In this document: positions 47,137 through 57,028 of the stretch, in pieces
Layout of the letters: every line of letters starts with the position of its first letter
How positions within the stretch are numbered: position 1 is the first letter of the stretch
Assembly (NCBI GenBank): GCA_039000515.1
Contig: JBCFYV010000241.1
Coordinates: forward strand, 1 to 64,000
Source: Timema cristinae
Lineage: Eukaryota; Arthropoda; Insecta; Phasmatodea; Timematidae
Length of the DNA stretch: 64,000 bases
Reading direction: 5' to 3'
Notes under the pieces: model-generated
Told to the model about the DNA's origin: nothing
The model's input: the letters and a program-made list of their open reading frames with translations, nothing else
Database searches by the model: none
Made by a program: the position numbers and the translations under genes

Positions 47137-49862
47137 ATGGTAAGTAAGCTTCAATGCAAGGGAGGCCTGGCCAAGTTGCTATGTATTCACCACCATCCAG
47201 CCGGCAACTATATGATCAGAATTGGGCAGCTAACCGGCGAGAATGCCATGGTCCTCCATGGGTAGAAAAACGGCCGAGGAAAATAACCTAGACTGTTGGT
47301 TGCAGGAACCGTACACTCGGGAGGTAGAATTCCGCATATGCCAGACAGCAAACCTATGTACGGGAAAGAACCCAAAATGGGTGCGGTGATAGTGGTAAAC
47401 CGGGCATGCTGGTAACCAAAATAAAATCAGACTGTGCGGCACACGACCTTGTGTAGGCTCTGCAGGAGTGGGAGGATGGTTTTTTTCAAGCATGTATTTT
47501 CAATTTCAGGCTCGATAGATCCTTCCTTGACAGATTAAGGAAATCGTGAGAGCCTTCCGGGAAAACCCCCTCTGGGGGTTGTAGCTGAAGTAAACGCTCG
47601 CTCGCCCCGCTGTGGTAATAGTCAAATGGACACCCTGATAAAAGAGATAGGAATCCTCGGCCTGAAAAGGCGGCACTGGAGGATTTTTGCGGCGTACGAG
47701 TTGATAGTTGTGAATAAAGAAAATAACCCACCAACATATGTGGGAAATGGGGGCAAGCACGAACATTGATTGTGACGATGGTAAATAGGGAAGGGGGATT
47801 GGAACTGGCAGGTACTTGAGTTCGAGACCCAGGACCATAATAGATAAATTTTGACTATAGGCAAGAGGGGGAAGAAGAAAGGGGAGGGGAGGTGAGGATT
47901 GGGCATGGCAGCGGAAGTAGGCAAGGGAGAAAAGAAAGAAGGTATGATATGAAAGGGCGGACTGGGAAATATAGAATAAACTGGTAAATTTGGAAGTAAG
48001 AAGGAGGGAGAAAAACCCAAAAAGAGAAAGAAAGGGGAGCTAACCAGGATGGTCAGGTTGCAGGGGCCCGTCAATCCCCCGGGGTATGGACGGCCCAAAA
48101 AATTGGAAATAAGCCTTGGAATAAACCCTTGAAGGTGGGAAAGTGCAAACAGAAGGAGAAATTACCAGAGAAGAAAGGGGGCCCGGGAGGACAGGATTTT
48201 CTTTTAAAATAAATACCGGAAAAGAAAAAGATTTGAGGAGGGATCAGAGAAGTTAAGAAGGCGGTTGGGAGGGCTACTTTAGAGAGGAGTGGGACCAACC
48301 CGGGGGGTTTCCCGTATATATCGCAGCGGGGAAATTGAGACCCCCCCAACAACGATATCTACGTTTGAGGGGGGGGATGGAAGGGGTTAAGGGGGTTGGG
48401 GAGGAATCGGGGAGCTTTTGTTGGAAAAGCTGGAAGTGATAGATAGGAAAAAAAGTTGTCGCAGGATTTTTAAAGACATAGCTGGGCTTTTGACAACCTC
48501 TGGTGGCCTTCCTTTTTGGGACCTCAGAAGAATGGGCTGCCCAGGAAATTTGTATAAAAGCTACAAGGATTATTGCAAAAATCGGTATTTCGACGATTGA
48601 AGGGGGTTGGAAGAAATAGAAGAGAGACCAAAGGTTGCCCGCAAGGGTCAGTAGCGGGTCCCCATTTCTGGGATATCGCGTTGGAGCAAGGATTGTATGA
48701 GCTGGAAAATCTCGAGGAAACAATAGCGGTAGTGGCCTTTGCAGATATGTACTCATAATTTTAAACGGGAAATCAAGATTTTAGCTCCAAAACAATGCAA
48801 TAGAGTTTAGGTAAATTTAACAGTTGGTGTAGAAGCGTGAAATTGGATTTTTCAATAAAAAAACTAAGTATATGCCTTCAAAGGGAAACGTTGGGAAAGA
48901 GGACCTCTGATTAAGTGGGGGAAGACGGGTAGAGAGGTGAAGGGGATACAGGTACCTTGGAATTCCATGGATGAGAAGAGGATTTTGCGGAACACATTGT
49001 TCAATGGGTCAAGGGCTACTAATGTTATGAAAAATCATAAACATTGGCAAAATAGGTTTAAATTTTCCCTTGAAGGTAATCAAACTTATAACCAAATGTT
49101 GATGGGAGCGATTATGGGTTATGGACAGTGTGGGGCGATGGCTTAATAATGGGAAGCTAGGAAGGCGGGATAAGTGTGCAGAGGTTTGTGCTGTTGAGAT
49201 GACAGGAGCCACAACAACCTCCACGGATGCCTCACTGTAATCCTCGGAAGATTCCCATGGACTTGATAATAAAAGAGGAGAGCGAGGTTTTGGGTTTGGA
49301 AAGGGGAACTTGGCAAAGGTGGGGTAAAACCCAAAAGGTGGGTAACCTGAGGGGGAAAAAGCGTGGCCCTTTGAATGAATGGCAAAGAAGGTGGGATAAA
49401 GCACGACGGGAAGGAGGACGCATGCGTACCTGGGGAACGTGGTAGAAAAAGGGTGCAAAATGGTCCACTTCAACCGTCGGCTGGGCTGATCACTACCTGT
49501 CTGGGAAAGGCCCATACAAGGAGTCCTTTTTATGCCCACGGGGTTTTGGATACGGGGCAGGGTGATTTTGGGAGGTGGCTTCCCCTGACCACGTGGTTTG
49601 GATGCCCAAGTACGATGTATAAGGTTGGAACACCAGGAGTAATCCAAGGAAGTTTTAAGTAACGGAAAGGGATAGAGAAAAATGGAATACTTGGATGCAA
49701 TTTGCAGATGGTATATCCAAGTGGGAAAGAGATAAATACGTGGAGGAGTTGAAGGAAGCCAGAAGAGCGAGGGAGGAAAAGGGAGGAAGACGGAGGAAGT
49801 GGGCAAGATGGAAGAGAGGACGAGAGGAAGAGATGAAAGGAGGAAGAAGAGGGGAGGGATGA
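47137..49862 (+). pseudogene. R1-clade ORF2 (APE endonuclease and reverse transcriptase)
   Basis: Start at 47137 (MVSKLQCKGG) and stop TGA at 49860-49862. The endonuclease part includes GGRIPHMPDSKPMYG and KMGAVIVVNRACW (47.32-47.42 kb), then an ADVNARSPLW-type block near 47.6 kb with slips, then IGILGLK and NNPPTYVG. The RT shows DIAG-FDN-WWP (48.47 kb, one base missing), RRMGCPGNLYK, KGCPQGSVAGP (48.64 kb) and VAFAD (48.74 kb). A KGYRYLG-type thumb and MTGAATTTSTDAL follow. After the RT come WQRRWDKA and a YLSGKG...PDHVVWMP.YD block, typical of the R1 C-terminus. No RNase H is seen. KGCPQGS and the D-[IS]-[AS]-GAFDN-WWP pattern point to R1 rather than Jockey or I. Confidence 0.75.
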
Positions 49863-50412
49863 AGACATGCACTGAAAGGGGTGTCGACGCGAATAGGGAA
49901 TAGAGGTTTGTGGGAGGGAGTGTACTGGTAATACCAAAGGAAGACCAGTGAGAGGAGGGCACTTGGAGGCCAGCTGCGTGGAAACGCAACTGATGTGACC
50001 AGTGAGCTGCCTCCCGCTGGAATGAATAAGGAGGGAAATATGGGAAAATGGAAAAAAAGTAGATAAAAGAGGGGAAGACGTAAAAAGGGTATCTGGGAGG
50101 TACAATATTGATAATTTTTAAGGGTAAAATTATATGTAGGGAGTAGGGTGTAGTGCTGCAGTGGAATGCTAGAGTAGTTGGTTGGCTTACGACCAACAGG
50201 CGCCTCACCCCATGGCGGGATAGGGGGATGTTTCGTCGCCGTCACCAAAACCACGTCGGGGAGCTAGGTGGCGGGGAGAGGTACCGGGGAAATAAAATAC
50301 CCGGGGGACCATGTAGTGAAGAACTTTGGATAAATCACGCTGTAAAACCAGGATATAAGAGAGTATGGAACAAAATAATAAGAATGGATAATAAAAGAAA
50401 GGAAAAATGAAC
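49863..50412 (+). other. R1-type 3' UTR, proximal part
   Basis: Untranslated, purine-rich sequence up to the I-2 insertion. It ends with GGAAAAATGAAC, the left copy of the I-2 target duplication. Confidence 0.6.
50401..50412 (+). repeat. I-2 target site duplication, left copy
   Basis: GGAAAAATGAAC. The right copy GGAAAATGAAC(C) starts at 56596, directly after the TAA tail (one A fewer). Confidence 0.8.
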
Positions 50413-50620
50413 CCCCCTGCGGACGGGGTTTAGAATAGTCCCCGTAACCCTGCTTGTCGTAAGAAGCGACTAAAAAAAAGGGGAGGCTTCTGTGCAGGAT
50501 ACCTCGTTGGGACTAACCTTTTCCTTATCTTTCCTTTCACATCATTTTCTTTTCCTTCACTTTCCCCTTTTTTTTCACTCTTCCCCTTCGCTTTATCCAC
50601 CTTACCTTTTTCTTCCTTCC
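50413..50620 (+). promoter_or_regulatory. Conserved 5' tag and pyrimidine tract of I-2 (probable internal promoter region)
   Basis: Starts CCCCCTGCGG, then GGGGTTTAGAATAG, a stem GTCGTAAGAAGCGAC, TGTGCAGGATACCTCG and a long T/C tract. The same order is found in I-3 and in the fragment at 14716. Non-LTR elements carry their promoter at the very 5' end, so this is its expected place; no promoter motif was proven. Confidence 0.5.
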
Positions 50621-50898
50621 CCCCACCGTTCATCCTGCAAAAGGGCCTTTGCCTTTCCGTTTGACAAACCTTGGAAACAAACCCGGCTCTTCTCTGTTTA
50701 TTATTGGAACCAGCCTTAGCTCCCGAATGAAAGGCCCGGTTGTAATATCTTGGTAGAAGGGCCTTAGGGATGACAACCGGTACCCTACCTTGAGAAAAAC
50801 GGTTGCGTTCATGAGGGTCCGGGACGTAAAATTAGCACTTTCCTCCTACACTTCTCCGGGTGCCCCTTTCTCCCGCGATGCTCCAATGAAGGGTTGTC

Positions 50899-52531
50899 AT
50901 GTCAAAAGCGCGTATGGAGCCTCTCCCGGAAGAAAAAAGGGGCCCAAAGTGGTAGAACCAATGGGATCAACCTGGGTCTACGATCCGAGTACTTTTCAGG
51001 TTGTCCCCAACTCATGATTGGGGTCCCTGTCACAAGCTACACCTTACTGTCCCTGGCACCGACTGCCAAGTTTGCTTGGCTTTTTACTGCCCGGCCCCTC
51101 CGGGCCGTATTAATTTATAAGAGGCGGAAACGGGTAAGGCCGTCCAGCCCTTTCTGAAAAAAGCCCCCGGGAATTTGGGGAGGCCCCAGCCCCGCTTCCT
51201 GGTGATTCTCGAGTAGAGGGTATCAAGATCTGAAACGTGTCCCGCCCATTTATACTCAAAGAGTTATAAATGAGGGAAAACTGACGTTTTTAATAAGGAA
51301 ACTCTGATGGCACCATTTTGAAAGACTATGACTGACACAACAATCCTCGAAAATTATGGGCGATCTCCGAAATAACCGTTGAGCAATACGGCAAATAAAC
51401 AGGTGAAGGTGGCCCCAAAAGGTTCCTCAATGTTTGCAAGGGAGGGTCACTTGTTATGACCTCGACTGCGTGAGGCAATGAGGATATCGTGAGGAGCTTT
51501 CCCCCCTCAGCATGTCACCGGGTCTACCGTATCATTTAACCAAAAAAGAACGGACAAAAAAAAAGCGATACATACATCCTCACCTTTGCGATCCCATCCT
51601 CCCAAAGGATTCGGCGGGCTTCCATGTGCCAGAGTCAGGCCATTCTTCCCAAATTCCCGGGGCTGCTTCATGCCAGGAATTTGGGCATACGAAGCTGAGA
51701 TGCCGGGAAGGCCCAAACCTGTGGGATTCGGACAGAGGTCACGATACACCGTGTGAGTCTCCTAATTCTGCGTCAACGCAAGGGTTTCCCCATTGCTTGG
51801 TCCCGGACCTGCCGAAATGGAAGGGGAAAAAAAACCCTGGAATCCATGTGAAAAGAAGATTCCTTAGGGCCCCAAAGGGCCCCCAAGGAATATTAACCTT
51901 TAACTCCGGTTTTAGACATCTTTATAGTCAGATTGTAACCAGAAATAAATTGCCCCAACTGCCATGCGCAGTTAAACATTGCCAAACCCTCACGACCTGT
52001 GCCATCGTCTCTACTCGAGACACTCAAAGACAACCAGAAACCCTCTATGGTGGTGCCAAAAATAGCACAAGGGCGATCCCCAATCGAATCGCCTCCACCC
52101 CTATACCCCCGAGGAGGCCTCCCGGGAAACCCCCCGCCCCCTAGGGGAACCCCTCCGAACCCCTTTCCCCGTGGGGCCCCCTCCAGCCTCCTCGAGAACC
52201 CCGCCGAACCCCCCGGGGGGAACACCACCGAGTCCTCCTGGGGCCTAAACCATTGCACCGTTTGTCGACCGCTCAAACCCCGCCTTGGAAAATCCGGAGG
52301 GGCGGGATGGGGTGGTACAGGCGAGGCGCAAAGGCGAGTCCCACTGGTGCTTGGGGAAGGACCGCGAGGGACCGCCGAAAAAATAACCCTAAAAAAACGT
52401 CGAAGGCTTTAACAAAGCCTTGCGTAAGGATCCCCCGTCCCATTTTTTACAGGAAAAAACCAAACCTTCCTGAAGCGGGAGGTCCAAGAGAAATTGGGAA
52501 AAGCAAGAGGACCTAAAAAAGTCCTCAATAA
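50899..52531 (+). pseudogene. I-2 ORF1 (CCHC gag-like protein)
   Basis: ATG at 50899, the site used in all copies; TAA at 52529-52531. The N-terminal part matches I-3 (KRRKRVRPSSP). Then VCKGGSLVMTSTA-type slips, FPGLLHARNLGIRS in place of the first knuckle, and a Pro-rich tail (52.08-52.25 kb). Knuckles two and three are damaged by deletions. Role as for I-3. Confidence 0.7.
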
Positions 52532-52597
52532 ATTTTTATTTTTAAAGGATAGTGTTATGGATTGTGAGGATATTTAATTAAAATTAAATATTAATAA

Positions 52598-55500
52598 AAA
52601 AAGTCGCTCAAACAAGGAATTTGGGGTTTCTATGCTGTGTAGGGAAATTAAATATTTAAATTTTTTTCCCTGCATCCTCCCATCTTGTGTTTGCGGGAAA
52701 CCCAACTTCCCCCCCAACTGACAACCATGCTTCGGGTACGTTTGTATATGTACCGACAACCCTTTCTTTGTTTCGGGCTACGGAGGTGTAGCTATTTTTT
52801 CACTAGAAAACATATTCAAAGTTTATAAAATATTGTCCTTCTGATCTCCCAAGCATTGCTGTCGAGCCCCTTCCTATGGAGGAAACCGATGCTGAAATCT
52901 ACCACCCCCCAGGTGAACGGTTTCCAAGGGACTCAAGGCCCTCTTTAGACAATTTCCCCCGCCCCCTATATCATCTTGGGGGACTTAACCGCATAACCGG
53001 GGTGTGGGGGTCTAATTTTACAACGCCCGCGGGGGAGGGTAGAGGAATTCTTGTCTCGGGAAACCGTGTTAATGAACCCCCGGGGACAAACCCACTTCTC
53101 CCCCCTTTAATGGTGTATCCCCCCCATCGACCCTGTCTATGACCCCCGGGATTCCCTGCTCACTTCCTTTGGGGGTCACTGGACCTATGTGGCACCCAAA
53201 TCATTTTCCAATTTTTGCTTTAAAAAAATCCAAGACCTTTCTTACGGGCACGGTTAACCAGGGTTCTTAAACGGGCTAACTGGGAAAATTCCGCGAGCTC
53301 GCCTTTTTCGACGAACCTCATTCCCCCCGAGGGTCCAAATGTTAAGGAGGCAATTTACTTCGACGGTAAAGGCGGCGAGGGCATCCTTCCCTAAATCACG
53401 CCAAACCCCCCACCGTCCTGTTTCCCTGGTGGAACGGAGATGCCGGTGGTATTTCTAACCGTCGAAGAGCCCTACGTAATCTTTAATCAACGTCCTATTT
53501 TCGGAGAACCCGGGAGTTATTCCGGATTCTACGTCTAAGCTCGCCTTTATTATTCGGAAAGCAGAAAAAAGAGTCTTGGAGCCCAGTTTTTTCTACCCTT
53601 ACTATTTCTACTCCCAAAAACCAAGGTAGGGATCAAAATTTGAAAAGACTTTGTAGCAAAAATACCTTTTTAAATAAACCCGCACTATTAAAAACGGTTC
53701 ACTTGTCTCCTCCCCTATGGAGGTCGCCAATGTATTGGGTCCATGTTCGCCCCGCTATTTCTAGCACTCGATAAATCTAACGAGTTGTGGTGCATAGCGC
53801 AGCATCGAGGCCTTACTAATTGATTTTTGGCCATTGTCGGGGGGAGGATATAACTCCCCCTTTACTAAAGGGGAACTTTTCCTATGCTTTGTCCCAGCGG
53901 GCAATACAACTTCTGGCCCTGACGATATCCTTACGAAATGTTGCGCCAACTGTCCCCTGCGAAGGGCGTTCCTTTTTAACCTCTACAATGTGTTTGGGAA
54001 TCTCGCCTTCCCAACATGTGGAGGCAAGCAACCGTTACCCAATATATAAAATGGCAAGGATAAATTAGAGCCCTAGTTATAGACCGAAGCCTTAACAGTT
54101 GGTATGAAAATATTAGAGAAAATGATCAAAAAAAGATTTATATGTACAGAATCCCGCAATCTAAATCCAATATCAATTGGCTTTCGCCGTTAAAACCCAT
54201 CCACGGTGGATCACCTTGTTCCCCCTTTTGGGCAGCAGCTCTTCCCCTTTCCTCCATAAACAGCACCTCTTGGCTGTCTTTTTGATTTGGAAAGGCTTAC
54301 GACACCACCTGGCGGTACGGCATTTTAAAAACCATGTTTAATTGGGGTCCGGGGGAACCTCCCTATTTTTATATCTAATTTTATTCTGATAGACACTTCC
54401 GGGTAAGGTTTAAAAAAACCTTATCCGATGATTTTATTCAAGAAAAAGGGGGTCCTCAGGGTAGCATTTTAAGTACTCTTATTTGCTATCGCATAAATAG
54501 CATCGTGGCAACGTGCAACGTACCCGTCCGTTCATGTCTTTTTGGGAGACTACGCAATTTATTGCAGTTCATCAAGTCTCCACAGGGCTGAACGACAGTT
54601 TCAACTCGCTGTAAACAATTTATGGTTGTGGGGATCTGTAATGCTTTCGTTCTCTGCGGCCAAGAACTTTCGTCCACTCCATGATTCGTGAATACAGCCA
54701 GCCCCCAATATTTTAATGAACAACGTTGTTTTACCTTCTCCGAGACCGTAAGGTTCCTGGGACTTTTATTGATTTTAAACTAACTTGGATCCCCCACATC
54801 AAAAGAAACCTAAAGGAGGTGTATTAAATCTTTGAATTTACTTAAAGTTGTGAGTGGTCGCTCTTGGGGTGCTGATAGGGAAAACTTAGTGCGTCTACTA
54901 TAGAGCCTTGGTGAGATCAAAACTTGATTAACGGCAGTTTTGTATATGGTTCCGCTAGATCCTCGGCGTTAAAGATGCTCGATAGCGTCCACCATGCTGG
55001 CATTCGACTGGGTATGGTGCTTTTCGTACCAGTCCAGTCGTCAGCATCTGTGCGACGCCGGTGAGCCCCTCTTTCTTACCGGCGGTCTTACCTCCTGGCA
55101 TCTTACGTGTCGAAACGCATTGCATGCCAAATAATGTTGCTTACCGCCCTGTAATTTCATCCCCTAACCGTGTCTTGTATGAAACTAAATGGCGTAGTAC
55201 AAAGGCCGTTGGGATCCGGATGCTATCTGTTTTCGACACGTGTGGATAGTCCTGCCAAAGGCTATCCCCACATCACCAGGTCGAGTTTCTCCCTGGAAAA
55301 TACGCCCTCCGAAATGCCATTTTGATCTTGCCAAGTTCCCTAAAGCGACCACCAAACATTTGTATATGAGAGGACTTTTAATGAGCTCCTCTCCACTGCT
55401 TTCACGGATTTGAGCGCATCTACACTGATGGCTCTAAATCTGGAGTCTCCGTGGGATGTGCTTTTGTTGTGGAAGGATCCAATTTTAAATTTGGTTTACC

Positions 55501-56219
55501 TAATGAAACCAGTGTTTTTACAGCTGAATTATATGCCATTTTTAAATCTTTGTTTTTTTGTTTACCGAAGTAGTCACCGTTTCTGTCCTCATCTGCACGG
55601 ATTCCATTGAGTGCTCTGTTGGCATTGTCCACTCTCCTACTCGTGAATCCTCCGTGCAGATGATTCACGAACAAATTTTAAAAAATTGATTCATTAACCC
55701 CGGCTCGCCTTTTGCTGGATTCCGGTCACGTGGTCTTCCGGAAATGAACGGCGGACCAGGCAGCCAAGGAGGCAGCCACGTATGCCTCCGGAGCGAGTTG
55801 GGTGTCATTTTTTAGATCTAAAGGGTTAATGTTCGGCGTGGAGTCTTACGCACCTGGCACGAGCAGTGGGTCTCGACTCCTGTCAGAACAAGCTGCGGTC
55901 CATCAGGGACGGTGTGTCGCCGTTGGCCCTTTCTATACGAAAGTCTAGAAGAGAGGAGGTCCATCGTGACGAGACTCCGCGTCGGGCATACTTCATTGAC
56001 CCATAGTTTTTTACTAAGAGGGATCCACCTCCAGTGTGTGAGCTTTGTGATACTCCCCTTAGTGTGCATCACATTTTGGTGGAGTGTCGCAAACTAGCCC
56101 CTATCCGTCTGGCTCTTGATTTTAAAGGTGACTTACGTTTTTTATTACGCGATAGGGGCGATGGAGTTATTTGTTTACTCCGTTTTATACGCCAGGCGGA
56201 TTTTTTTAATGCCATTTGA
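52598..56219 (+). pseudogene. I-2 ORF2 (APE endonuclease, RT, RNase H)
   Basis: The initiator ATG seen in I-1 and I-3 is lost here (AAAGTCGCT where they have ATGTCGCT/TTT). Readable: QETxF in slips, YHLGGLNRI (52.98 kb), SDHFP-like remnants, then RT pieces including FFDLERLTTPPG-type slips near 54.28 kb, KKGGPQGSILS and a damaged FxDD near 54.54 kb. RNase H and tail are clearer: TDGSKSG (55.43 kb), TAELYAIF (55.52 kb), CTDSIECSVGI, then CEFCDTPLSVHHILVECRKLAPIRLALDF split in two frames. Stop TGA at 56217-56219. Confidence 0.78.
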
Positions 56220-56239
56220 GTCACTTTTATAAAAGTGGC
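56220..56239 (+). other. Hairpin directly after I-2 ORF2 stop
   Basis: GTCACTTTTATAAAAGTGGC, a near-perfect stem beginning one base after the TGA. It is also present in I-3 (about 57007-57028), in which some arm bases differ. Confidence 0.55.
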
Positions 56240-56389
56240 TCTTTTGGATATTATCTCATATTGAGATCTTTTAACGGTTTTATTACAATTTAACATGTTG
56301 TTTTGTCTTTTTTAACGTATTATCATTTTAACAGTTTTGTCTTTTTTAACGTGTTTATTTTTAATATGTTTGTTTTGTCTTTTTATTGG

Positions 56390-56428
56390 AGTGATACACT
56401 TGTGGTTTTTTTTAGCAGGTGTATCACT
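56390..56428 (+). other. Conserved 3' UTR stem-loop of I-2
   Basis: AGTGATACAC (56390-56399) pairs perfectly with GTGTATCACT (56419-56428). The loop is G/T-rich with eight T. The same stem is intact in I-3 (56819-56857) and half lost in I-1. A possible recognition structure for the element's RT. Confidence 0.6.
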
Positions 56429-56572
56429 TAATTTATACCAAGAGTCCATTTGAGCACTCCTAGGGTGTCTCAGATGGTGAAAGTTTTATCTCTTTCCCCT
56501 ATGGGGGTCTTATTATGTTTTTAATATATTTCAAGGCCCTAAATGACCTAGATGTGTCGATGGGCCGTAAAC

Positions 56573-56595
56573 AATAATAATAATAATAATAATAA
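56573..56595 (+). repeat. (TAA)n tail of I-2
   Basis: Seven to eight TAA units at the 3' end, the terminal signature of I-clade elements. Confidence 0.85.
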
Positions 56596-56607
56596 GGAAA
56601 ATGAACC
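56596..56607 (+). repeat. I-2 target site duplication, right copy
   Basis: GGAAAATGAACC; partner of 50401-50412. Confidence 0.8.
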
Positions 56608-56655
56608 TGGATTAAATATAAGGTGCCAGGTTATAGAATACCAGGATGGTAAATA
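56608..56655 (+). other. R1-type 3' UTR, middle part (between I-2 and I-3)
   Basis: 48 bases of sequence that continue the R1 3' UTR after removal of I-2. They end in GGATGGTAAATA (56644-56655), the left copy of the I-3 target duplication. Confidence 0.65.
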
Positions 56656-56818
56656 TTATTATTATTATTATTGTTTAACGGCCCCTCACACATCTAGGTC
56701 ATTAGGCCTTGAAATATATTAAAAACAAAAATAAGATCCCCATAGGGGGGAAAAAGATAAAACATTCACCATCTGAGACACTCATAGGAGTGCTCAATTG
56801 GATCTTGGTATAAATTAA

Positions 56819-56857
56819 GTGATACACCTGCTAAAAAAAAACCACAAGTGTATCACT
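56819..56857 (-). other. Conserved 3' UTR stem-loop of I-3
   Basis: AGTGATACAC and GTGTATCACT arms, 10 bp, both intact; same structure as 56390-56428. A second shared stem (CACTCC/GGAGTG type) lies at 56777-56798. Confidence 0.6.
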
Positions 56858-57028
56858 CCAATAAAAAAGACAAAACAAAAAATATTAAAATATAACACGT
56901 TAAAAAGACAAAAAAATGTTTAAAATGATCATACGTTAAAAAGACAAAACAACATGTTAAATTGTAATAAAACCGTTAAAAATATCTCAAATAGGATAAT
57001 ACCAAAAGAGCCACTTTATAAAAGTGAC

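Larger units (their letters stand above)
45525..50412 (+). mobile_element. R1-clade non-LTR retrotransposon (main part; tail continues at 56608 and 62966)
   Basis: Plus strand: a 5' hairpin, a first coding region (45.53 to about 47.1 kb), ORF2 with APE and R1-type RT (47137-49862) and a 3' UTR. The 3' UTR is split by I-2 at 50412, resumes at 56608-56655, is split again by I-3, and ends in poly(A) at about 62966-62980. A candidate target duplication ACAAAGAAGTG (45514-45524) versus ACTAAGAAGTG (62980-62990; one mismatch) frames the whole. The coding strand is strongly purine-rich. Without the nested insertions the element would be about 4.95 kb, a normal R1-clade size. Confidence 0.7.
50413..56595 (+). 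mobile_element. I-2: full-length I-clade non-LTR retrotransposon
   Basis: 6.18 kb from the conserved CCCCCTGCGG start to the (TAA)n tail (56573-56595), with a 12-bp target duplication. Order: 5' tag with the GTCGTAAGAAGCGAC stem, pyrimidine tract, ORF1 (50899-52531), ORF2 (about 52598-56219), and a 3' UTR with hairpins. Inserted into the 3' UTR of the R1-type element. The coding parts have many small deletions, more than in I-3. Confidence 0.88.

Noticed and set aside
46487..48756. Minus-strand Phe/Ser/Pro-rich open frames
   Set aside because: Complement of purine-rich R1-type coding sequence, no family motif.
49009..50208. 399-codon open frame on the minus strand
   Set aside because: Antisense to R1 ORF2 and 3' UTR; Pro/Ser/Phe/Leu-rich composition follows from the purine-rich plus strand.
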